Shown here piece by piece: positions 30,968 through 36,791 of a DNA stretch of 40,532 nucleotides; position 1 is the stretch's first letter; each line of letters opens with the position of its first letter. Origin of the DNA: an uncultured Acidimicrobiaceae bacterium (GTDB lineage: Bacteria; Actinomycetota; Acidimicrobiia; Acidimicrobiales; Ilumatobacteraceae); NCBI GenBank assembly GCA_937890395.1, contig CALACK010000197.1, positions 1-40,532 on the forward strand, given 5' to 3'. The notes under the pieces were generated by a model that worked only from the letters and a program-made list of their open reading frames with translations, did not search any database and had not been told where the DNA came from. A program made the translations under genes and the position numbers.

Positions 30968-33388
30968 CTAGTGATTCGCAAACTCGGCATTATTGTCGCA
31001 ATTTTTGTCGTAATTTTTGTCGTAATTTTTGTCATAGAGAGTTGAGCGTTGGCGCAAAGTGCGACCAAGTGGTTCAACTATTTCCCTGAACGACTGTTCG
31101 GTCATTTCTTGGCCGTGGCTTGCGCCGGCAGCGCGAGAAATATTCTCGTTCATCAAAGTTCCACCCATATCGTTGCAACCTGCCTGCAATAATTGTCTTG
31201 CACCAGCGTGACCGATCTTTGTCCATGACACTTGGATGTTGTCGATCAAACCGTGATATGCGATGCGTGCAATTGCATGCATCAACACCGTTTCTCTAAA
31301 AGTCGGTCCACGACGTGACTTGTGTTGCAAATAAATCGGTGAAGCCATATGTACGAACGGCAAACCAACGAACTCGGTGAATCCACCAGTTTCTTTTTGC
31401 AAGTCACGTGTGCGCACAATGTGCTTGGCCCAACTAATCGGGTGTTCAACCGAGCCGAACATAATTGTGATATTTGATCGCAACCCAGCTTTATGTGCAA
31501 CACGATGACACTCGAGCCATTCTTCGGTGTTGATTTTGTCAGAGCAGATAATCGCGCGGATGTCATCGTCTAATATTTCGGCTGCGGTGCCTGGTAGTGA
31601 AGCCAAACCAGCATCTTTGAGTCGCAAAATATATTCGCGCAATGGTTCGCCGAGTCTCTTTGCACCTTCGGTAACCTCGAGCGCGGTAAAACCGTGAATG
31701 TGCATTTGCGGCACAGCATCTTTAACTGCCCGCGCGACATCAATGTAATAGTCGCCATCGAAATCGGGATGAATGCCACCTTGCAGAGTTACTTCAGTGG
31801 CGCCCTTATCCCATGCCTCACTCGCTCGCAACGCAATATCATCAAGCGTCAGTAAATAAGGTGTGCCACGCAAGTTCAAACTCAGCGGACCTTTTGAGAA
31901 TCCACAAAATTTACATTTGAATGTGCAGACATTTGTGTAGTTGATATTTCTGTTGTGTACCCAGGTCACAACATCACCGACAACTTCTTTGCGCAGCTGG
32001 TCGGCGAGCGCAGCAACCGCGTTAACTTCAGGTCCGCGGGCACCAAACAGCGCGACTATTTGCTGTTGGTCAACTTGTTGGCCGAGTTCAACACCGCGCA
32101 ATACCTCGGCAATTGGGCCAGCCTTAATTTTGTTGCCATCAACCCGCGCACTAATTAAAACCGGTGGGGGATTATTTGCACCCGAATACCACTGCGTTGA
32201 GCGGTGACCGATCAAAATAACTTCGGCGCCATCTTGCACTACATCAGCAGCCGTAACTTTTTCTGGCCAGACCTGACCAGGGTCATCGCGACCCAAACCT
32301 TCAGCGTCGCTGCGATCAAGAACTTTGAAGTACAACGATTCGTCGAGCCACTTTGTCGGTGCAGTTGCAAACTCAGGATAGATAGTTAATCGCGGCGCAA
32401 GAACTTTGTCGCGCTTTTCTGTTGCGTCGCGCAACTTGTCAAGCGCAGGCCAAGGGCGTTCTGGGTTGACGTGGTCAGCCGTAACCGGTGAAACGCCACC
32501 CCAGTCGTCAATGCCAGCGTCGAGCAACAACCCGAAATCGTCGCTCAAATTTGGCGGCGCTTGCAGGTGAATTTCGGGCGGCAAGATGACTCTCGCTGCT
32601 GCAATTGTCCATAAGTATTCGTCTTGCGGGCATGGCTTTTCGTGTTGCATAATAGTTAGTGGCTTCGGTAAAAAGTTTTGCACGATCACTTCTTGAATAT
32701 GCCCGTATTTTGCATGCGATGCAGCAATTGCTTCAAGTGCGACTATTCGATCTTGTCGAGTCTCGCCGATGCCGACCAAGATGCCGGTTGTAAATGCGAT
32801 ATTTAGTTCGCCGGCGAAATTTAATGTGTCAAGTCGGCGTCGTGGCTCTTTGTCGGGCGCGCCGCGATGACAGTCGAGATCGTCGCGCAATGTTTCGATC
32901 ATCATGCCTTGTGATGGTGAGACGCGGCGCAACATTTCTAGCTCGTCGCGATATAACGCGCCAGCATTTGCGTGTGGCAACAAACCAGTTTCTTTTAGTA
33001 CGAGCGCTGCCATGTCGTGTAGATAGTGCACGGTGCTGTCGTAGTTATTTTGCTTCAACCAGTCGCGAGCAACTTCGTATCTCAATTCGGGTCGCTCGCC
33101 GAGTGTAAATAACGCTTCGTGGCAACCAGCTTTAGCGCCTTGCTTAGCAATTGCTAGAACCTGTTCGGCTAACAGATAAGGATTTTCTAATTTCGCTGGT
33201 GGCTGAGCGAAAGTGCAGTATCCGCATTTATCTCGACACAACATCGTTAAAGGAATAAATACTTTCGGTGAGTAAGTAACTCGACTACCAAAAGTCTCAT
33301 CTCGAATTGCACGCGCTTGACGCATTAACTCGGATGTTGAAATTTCAGATATTGACTTATCAAGTACGCGACGGCTCTCAGACAACAT
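30968..33388 (-). CDS. fbiC: 7,8-didemethyl-8-hydroxy-5-deazariboflavin (FO) synthase, fused CofG-CofH
   Basis: FbiC makes FO, the chromophore of cofactor F420, from 5-amino-6-ribitylaminouracil and L-tyrosine using two radical-SAM centres. The 806-residue protein has a CofG half with CRDKCGYC (about residues 51-58) and a CofH half with CTFKCKFCGF (about 489-498), each a Cx3Cx2C cluster site. Later CofH stretches include VTLQGGIHPDFDGDYY and GHAGARQLLQAGCNDMGGTLMNENISRAAGASHG. The ATG at 33388 is chosen because AGGAGGG precedes it; the frame opens 48 bp earlier only at a TTG. The last residues are a YDKN tandem repeat. It lies in a minus-strand block with ribE. Confidence 0.97.
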   Translation of the reverse strand: MLSESRRVLDKSISEISTSELMRQARAIRDETFGSRVTYSPKVFIPLTMLCRDKCGYCTFAQPPAKLENPYLLAEQVLAIAKQGAKAGCHEALFTLGERPELRYEVARDWLKQNNYDSTVHYLHDMAALVLKETGLLPHANAGALYRDELEMLRRVSPSQGMMIETLRDDLDCHRGAPDKEPRRRLDTLNFAGELNIAFTTGILVGIGETRQDRIVALEAIAASHAKYGHIQEVIVQNFLPKPLTIMQHEKPCPQDEYLWTIAAARVILPPEIHLQAPPNLSDDFGLLLDAGIDDWGGVSPVTADHVNPERPWPALDKLRDATEKRDKVLAPRLTIYPEFATAPTKWLDESLYFKVLDRSDAEGLGRDDPGQVWPEKVTAADVVQDGAEVILIGHRSTQWYSGANNPPPVLISARVDGNKIKAGPIAEVLRGVELGQQVDQQQIVALFGARGPEVNAVAALADQLRKEVVGDVVTWVHNRNINYTNVCTFKCKFCGFSKGPLSLNLRGTPYLLTLDDIALRASEAWDKGATEVTLQGGIHPDFDGDYYIDVARAVKDAVPQMHIHGFTALEVTEGAKRLGEPLREYILRLKDAGLASLPGTAAEILDDDIRAIICSDKINTEEWLECHRVAHKAGLRSNITIMFGSVEHPISWAKHIVRTRDLQKETGGFTEFVGLPFVHMASPIYLQHKSRRGPTFRETVLMHAIARIAYHGLIDNIQVSWTKIGHAGARQLLQAGCNDMGGTLMNENISRAAGASHGQEMTEQSFREIVEPLGRTLRQRSTLYDKNYDKNYDKNCDNNAEFANH
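30995..31034 (-). repeat. 12-bp in-frame tandem repeat at the 3' end of fbiC
   Basis: Three full copies of GTCGYAATTTTT (plus-strand reading) and a partial fourth encode the YDKN-type units near the C-terminus of FbiC. The unit length is a multiple of three, so copy changes would keep the frame. Confidence 0.9.
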
Positions 33389-33584
33389 GACCCTCCTAGG
33401 GTGATTGATGAAATTATGTTGAGAGCGCTCGACCAAGGTTCTTCACCGTGTTAGAAAGGTGACGAATCTTGTAACTGACGTGCCCTCTAACAGTAGCCCC
33501 ATTTTTCGCTATCGCGCAAGCGCCAATTTTCAAGACCGGCGGCTAATGGCTGGCGTCGGCCAGTTGATCTTGACTAGTTGGTTT
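33389..33584. other. Spacer between fbiC and the toxin gene, with an inverted repeat
   Basis: This gap should hold the fbiC promoter. CTGGC (33550-33554) and GCCAG (33559-33563) with a 4-nt loop form a small GC hairpin about 20 bp beyond the toxin stop, a possible terminator without a T-tract. GTTAGA (33450-33455) and TCTAAC (33486-33491) form a wider inverted repeat that could be an operator. No gene is supported. Confidence 0.35.
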
Positions 33585-33902
33585 TTAGTTGAGGCCCAGG
33601 AGCACTAGAAGCGCATCGTCGATAGTCCATTGTTCTTCGGCTTTTACATGTCCGACTCTTTTGCCTAGCCGGTCAATGGAAATAGCCTTCATATGTTCAA
33701 TCATTACTTTTGTCGTCTGTTTTTGAATCTCAATATTTGGGCGGATTGAAGCACTCAGCGCACTTTGCGAAGTTGGCGCAACCAACACAACAGAACGAGG
33801 TAACAAAGAATTTGATTGCAGTATTACCGCGTAACGTTTTCCATAAAGTTCATGACTAATCCCTTTGGGTAAATTAATTGCAAAAACATCACCTCTATTC
33901 AC
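33585..33902 (-). CDS. mazF: MazF/PemK-family toxin (endoribonuclease)
   Basis: A 105-residue protein with the MazF/PemK beta-barrel pattern: MNRGDVFAINLP, YGKRYAVILQSN (the conserved P-V-V/L-x-Q-x-x strand), VVLVAPTSQSA, IRPNIEIQ and VMIEHMKAISIDRLGKRVG. MazF toxins are sequence-specific RNases that cut mRNA, rRNA or tRNA when the antitoxin is degraded. The family's loop residues look intact, so it may be active. It overlaps the antitoxin gene upstream by 8 bp. Confidence 0.9.
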   Translation of the reverse strand: MNRGDVFAINLPKGISHELYGKRYAVILQSNSLLPRSVVLVAPTSQSALSASIRPNIEIQKQTTKVMIEHMKAISIDRLGKRVGHVKAEEQWTIDDALLVLLGLN

Positions 33903-34155
33903 CCAGCATCTCCATGTATTCGGCTAGTCGTTTCATCTCGGCGCGATCTTTTGGATCTGCATCAAGTGCGGCAATTTCGGCGGCAAGTCGAGTCGGTTCA
34001 TTTAATGCTTCTGCAGCGTCAAGAACTGCTTTTCGCACTGCTTCAGATTGGCTCATACCAGTTTGTTGAAGGCGTAACAATGCTCGACGAGTTCGGTCAT
34101 CAAGTCTTAGAGAAATTGCTTCCGCCACAAAATTTAATGTATCACGATTTGTCAT
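33895..34155 (-). CDS. Ribbon-helix-helix antitoxin partner of MazF
   Basis: An 86-residue protein with an N-terminal ribbon-helix-helix pattern (ISLRLDDRTRRALLRLQQTGMSQSEAVRKAVLDAAEAL) for DNA binding and an acidic, helical C-terminal tail (EIAALDADPKDRAEMKRLAEYMEMLGE) fit to wrap the toxin. It comes first in the pair, as is usual, and probably represses its own promoter in the roughly 48 bp before it. Only a weak GAGAAA precedes the ATG. Confidence 0.85.
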   Translation of the reverse strand: MTNRDTLNFVAEAISLRLDDRTRRALLRLQQTGMSQSEAVRKAVLDAAEALNEPTRLAAEIAALDADPKDRAEMKRLAEYMEMLGE

Positions 34156-34203
34156 ACAATTTTCTCGCAGTTCTGTGGTGTCCGTTATTTAGATGTGTGC
34201 AGA

Positions 34204-34974
34204 TTATTTAGCGAGGGCGCGAAATAGGGCGCGAACGTTTTGTCCAGAAATTGGTACGCGATGACCAGTGCGTGAGATGAAACCTAGTTGGACACCGGTT
34301 GACGAGTCGAGCACCGTGAAAACTTGTTCGTGTCCATCAGCATCGACGATCACATCTGTCAGTAGCGGCACTTTTGCCTCGGCCAGTGCTTGTTGCACAA
34401 AACCTGCATTGAGCACTTCGATCGCAATGTGTTGAACGCCAGAACCGTGATCTGCTAGGTGAGCGTCAACTGCTGGGTCGCCTGGGCCCACCAAAACCAC
34501 AGTGACGCCACCAGCATCTGCGGTAACGATCGCCGAATCTTGGGTGCGAGTGATTTTGAAACCCAGTGATGTGAGAAAGACCATTGCCGAATCTAAGTTC
34601 GCTACGGCGACAACAACATGATCAATGCGACAAGCAACTGTGTCAAGTGCGGATTGCGGGGTTGAACCTGAAGCATCTGCCGTTTTGCTCGGAGCAATCT
34701 CGTTGCGTTCTTCGGCGATTTCAATTCGATGCGTTTCAGAAAGCAAAATGCGAAAAAGCTGTTCTGTGAAGTCTGGATCTACTTGATTATCGATTGCCCA
34801 CTGACGACGCACAGTCAGAACTTCTCGCACTCGTTGTGGCTGAATAACTGCCGTGCCTGTACCGGCTTTGACTTCAGCAACTTGGCGACAAACATCCATG
34901 CGTTCGGCAAGCAACTTGACGATTGCTAGATCTATATCATCAATTTTCTGACGCAGTTGAGATAGATCGCTCAT
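34204..34974 (-). CDS. Chorismate mutase (AroQ type) fused to a VOC/HPPD-like domain
   Basis: A two-domain, 256-residue protein. Residues 1-88 are a type II chorismate mutase (chorismate to prephenate) with Arg8, Arg25, Lys36, Arg50 and Glu51 at the expected active-site places. After a linker rich in Ser, Thr and Ala (about 93-113) comes a vicinal-oxygen-chelate domain (115-238): RIDHVVVAVANLDSAMVFL and HLADHGSGVQHIAIEV resemble the N-terminal half of 4-hydroxyphenylpyruvate dioxygenase. His119 and His182 stand at metal-ligand places, but the Glu expected in the last strand is Gly231 (GVQLGFISR). The ATG at 34974 gives a 4-bp ATGA overlap with ribE; an ATG 4 codons upstream is the alternative. 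Confidence 0.88.
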   Translation of the reverse strand: MSDLSQLRQKIDDIDLAIVKLLAERMDVCRQVAEVKAGTGTAVIQPQRVREVLTVRRQWAIDNQVDPDFTEQLFRILLSETHRIEIAEERNEIAPSKTADASGSTPQSALDTVACRIDHVVVAVANLDSAMVFLTSLGFKITRTQDSAIVTADAGGVTVVLVGPGDPAVDAHLADHGSGVQHIAIEVLNAGFVQQALAEAKVPLLTDVIVDADGHEQVFTVLDSSTGVQLGFISRTGHRVPISGQNVRALFRALAK

Positions 34975-35576
34975 CGTCGCCACCATCTTTTTTGGGCCGC
35001 ACCGTTAGCGCTGATTGCAGATGAACTAACTCGTGCAATGTGCTTGGCGACCATATCCATTTCAATATTGACTTTGTCGCCAACTTTGCGCACACCCAAT
35101 GTCGTCACTTCTATCGTGTGGGGTATCACTGCCACAGTAAATGTGTCGACAGTTAAGTCGTAGGCAGTAAGGCTGATTCCGTCAACTGTTATTGAACCTT
35201 TTTCTACGATCAGGTGCATCAAGTCGCGCGGTATTCGCACCACCAAGTTCGGTACCTCTGAAACAATTTCGCCGACGGCATCAACATGACCCAAAACAAG
35301 ATGACCGCCGAGTCGATCACCAAGCGCCATCGGTCGCTCAAGGTTGACGACGTCACCGACTTTTAGTGAGCCAAGATTTGTGCGCGAGAATGTTTCGTCG
35401 CTGACGTCAGTCATCCATGAATTCTGATCAAGATCGACAACAGTCAGACAGCAACCGTTAACGGCGATCGACGAGCCAATCTTTGAGCCATCCAGCACAA
35501 TTTGGGATGAGAAACGCAGCCGCGAACCGCTTCGTTCGCCGACCTTGCCAAGCTCTTCAACGATTCCAGTGAACAC
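34971..35576 (-). CDS. ribE: Riboflavin synthase, alpha subunit
   Basis: This enzyme dismutates two 6,7-dimethyl-8-ribityllumazines to riboflavin plus 5-amino-6-ribitylaminouracil. The 201-residue protein starts with the diagnostic MFTGIVEELG and has the two lumazine-binding barrels: IGSSIAVNGCCLTVVDL...DRLGGHLVLGHVDAVG and GSITVDGISLTAYDL...VNIEMDMVAKHIAR. It overlaps the chorismate mutase-VOC gene by 4 bp, so the two are coupled. The other riboflavin genes (ribBA, ribH, ribD) are not in the window. Confidence 0.96.
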   Translation of the reverse strand: MFTGIVEELGKVGERSGSRLRFSSQIVLDGSKIGSSIAVNGCCLTVVDLDQNSWMTDVSDETFSRTNLGSLKVGDVVNLERPMALGDRLGGHLVLGHVDAVGEIVSEVPNLVVRIPRDLMHLIVEKGSITVDGISLTAYDLTVDTFTVAVIPHTIEVTTLGVRKVGDKVNIEMDMVAKHIARVSSSAISANGAAQKRWWRR

Positions 35577-35587
35577 GCTTTACGACA

Positions 35588-35833
35588 CTACTTGGAAGGT
35601 TGCGTGACTAAGTCAGACTTAACTTGTAAAAACACGATGCCATCAACGACTCGCACGACTTCGGCATTTGCTAAATCTGCGTCTTCGTTACCGACGATTA
35701 AGTCCATGCCAGGTTTGACCACAAGACCAACGCGGGCATGACTGAGATCGCCATGAGTCAGTCCATCATCATCGCAACTTTGGTAGTCGATCCACAGATC
35801 CCATGGAGTTTCGCTGGTTGAAGCAACATCCAT
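35588..35833 (-). CDS. Small conserved-looking protein of unknown function
   Basis: A protein of 81 residues: PWDLWIDYQSCDDDGLTHGDLSHARVGLVVKPGMDLIVGNEDADLANAEVV. It is acidic, probably a compact beta fold and soluble. From memory it resembles a small actinobacterial family often next to a gene like the broken one upstream, but I could not check this. I prefer the ATG at 35833 because TAAACT lies 7 nt before it; the ATG at 35854 adds seven residues. It ends 11 bp before ribE and may be co-transcribed with it. Confidence 0.65.
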   Translation of the reverse strand: MDVASTSETPWDLWIDYQSCDDDGLTHGDLSHARVGLVVKPGMDLIVGNEDADLANAEVVRVVDGIVFLQVKSDLVTQPSK

Positions 35834-35840
35834 GTCTTTA

Positions 35841-35846
35841 AGTTTA
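35841..35846 (-). promoter_or_regulatory. Leaderless -10 element of the small gene upstream of ribE
   Basis: TAAACT on the minus strand lies 7 nt before ATG 35833. It uses the same hexamer as the aminotransferase promoter and overlaps the stop codon of the broken gene. Confidence 0.4.
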
Positions 35847-36129
35847 CTGAGCATAGGCAGGGTTGCTAGTAGCTGGGCTAAAGCATTTAATAAGGTTGAT
35901 CAAAGTTTCGTCGAAAAGGTTGGGTAGCGCAATGTCGTAATGCGGATTTTGAAATGTGGCGAGCAACAAGAAACCTGTTCGTCTGAGTTCGCCAACATGC
36001 GATGTGCGAATTGATTTATATCTTCGCAGTTCTGGTCTTGCGCAAACTATTTAACATCATCAATCCGCCTCGAATCACAACAACGGCATCATCAGGAGGA
36101 CTTTCGTTACGTAGATGAAGTCGCTGCAC
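35844..36129 (-). pseudogene. Frameshifted or internally deleted remnant of an uncharacterised actinobacterial gene
   Basis: Two protein-like frames abut on the minus strand. The first runs from GTG 36129 to a stop at 36016 and reads MQRLHLRNESPPDDAVVVIRGG, then LMMLNSL. The second opens after a stop near 36054 and runs to 35844: PELRRYKSIRTSHVGELRRTGF, LLLATFQNPHYDIALPNLFDE. From memory these match the N- and C-terminal parts of one uncharacterised actinobacterial family of about 140-150 residues in which the two parts are joined by about 30-40 residues. A deletion with frame loss near 36050-36060 would explain both. Fragment sizes and composition are visible; the family match is unverified recall. 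Confidence 0.5.
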
Positions 36130-36309
36130 ACGCTAATGTGTGCTGAATTTTGGGTAACGGTGGGTGGTTTCGCCGAGAATGTGCCGTAGATTGAAGGGGT
36201 CGATTAGGGCTCATCCTCTGATTAGATGCCGCTGACCAAAAGGTTGGGGCGACCAGTTATCTCGCTGGCTAGCAAATCTGCTGGTGAGACTTCGAAAGGC
36301 AAATTCAAA
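36130..36309 (+). other. Leader or upstream region of rpsO
   Basis: This stretch holds no supported gene apart from an in-frame 28-codon extension of rpsO starting at ATG 36226. It should contain the rpsO promoter and 5' leader. No clear -35/-10 pair or known rpsO translational operator could be identified by eye. Confidence 0.4.
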
Positions 36310-36573
36310 GTGGCGATCACTCCAACTAAAGATGTCATCAGCAAGCATGGACAGCACGCGACAGACTCGGGCTCACCAGAAGTACAAATTGCACTTCTCA
36401 CTGAACGAATCAACAGTCTCACCGAGCATCTTAAGAGCCATGTCAAAGACCACCACTCACGTCGTGGATTGTTGATGATGGTTGGTCGTCGTCGACGAAT
36501 GCTTGATTACATCCGAGATCGAAACATTGAGAAGTATCGAAAACTTCTTGAAGATCTTGGCTTGCGTCGTTAA
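36310..36573 (+). CDS. rpsO: 30S ribosomal protein S15 (uS15)
   Basis: S15 binds the central domain of 16S rRNA early in 30S assembly. The core [76 protein letters not shown] is complete. I chose the GTG at 36310 (87 residues, close to the usual 88-89) with GAAAGG about 10 nt upstream. The frame continues to ATG 36226, giving a 115-residue form with an extra basic, low-complexity N-terminus that I regard as non-coding leader. It precedes pnp, the classic order. Confidence 0.93.
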   Translation: MAITPTKDVISKHGQHATDSGSPEVQIALLTERINSLTEHLKSHVKDHHSRRGLLMMVGRRRRMLDYIRDRNIEKYRKLLEDLGLRR

Positions 36574-36577
36574 ACGT

Positions 36578-36602
36578 TTGTCAACGATAAAAATATCGAC
36601 AA
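36578..36602 (+). terminator. Weak hairpin after rpsO
   Basis: CGATA (36585-36589) pairs with TATCG (36594-36598), and TTGT with ACAA outside it across a 3-nt bulge. It is AT-rich and followed by an A/T stretch, so it may be a processing site or a leaky terminator between rpsO and pnp. Confidence 0.3.
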
Positions 36603-36646
36603 CAATTAAATAATAGAAACAACATAAACCAATCGAGCAATCTGTA

Positions 36647-36728
36647 GTTGGTTGTCAGTTGAGGATTTCGCGAACTGTTCTAAAAAGTTCCGCGCGATAG
36701 TCCACGAAGTTCTCAACTGGGAACCGAC
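36647..36728 (+). promoter_or_regulatory. Long folded element in the pnp leader
   Basis: The arms GTTGGTT (36647-36653) and AACCGAC (36722-36728) pair, with one G-U. After a 2x2 internal loop, CAGTTGAG (36656-36663) pairs perfectly with CTCAACTG (36712-36719). Inside, CGCGAAC (36669-36675) pairs with GTT and CGCG (36687-36694) around a bulged C. The E. coli pnp message has a long stem cleaved by RNase III, after which PNPase represses its own translation; this element could serve the same end. Confidence 0.6.
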
Positions 36729-36747
36729 AATTTGTTCGGCACATAGA

Positions 36748-36775
36748 CCTGTAACTCCGTAAAAAACGGCACAGG
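36748..36775 (+). promoter_or_regulatory. Hairpin directly before the pnp ribosome-binding site
   Basis: CCTGT (36748-36752) pairs with ACAGG (36771-36775), and CCGT (36757-36760) with ACGG (36766-36769) around an A-rich loop. It ends 4 nt before AAAGGA (36780-36785), which serves ATG 36792, so it could tune translation. Confidence 0.5.
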
Positions 36776-36791
36776 TATGAAAGGAAGCATT

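Noticed and set aside
30995-31034. Possible CRISPR-like repeat
   Set aside because: The units are 12 bp, directly contiguous without spacers, and lie inside the fbiC coding frame.
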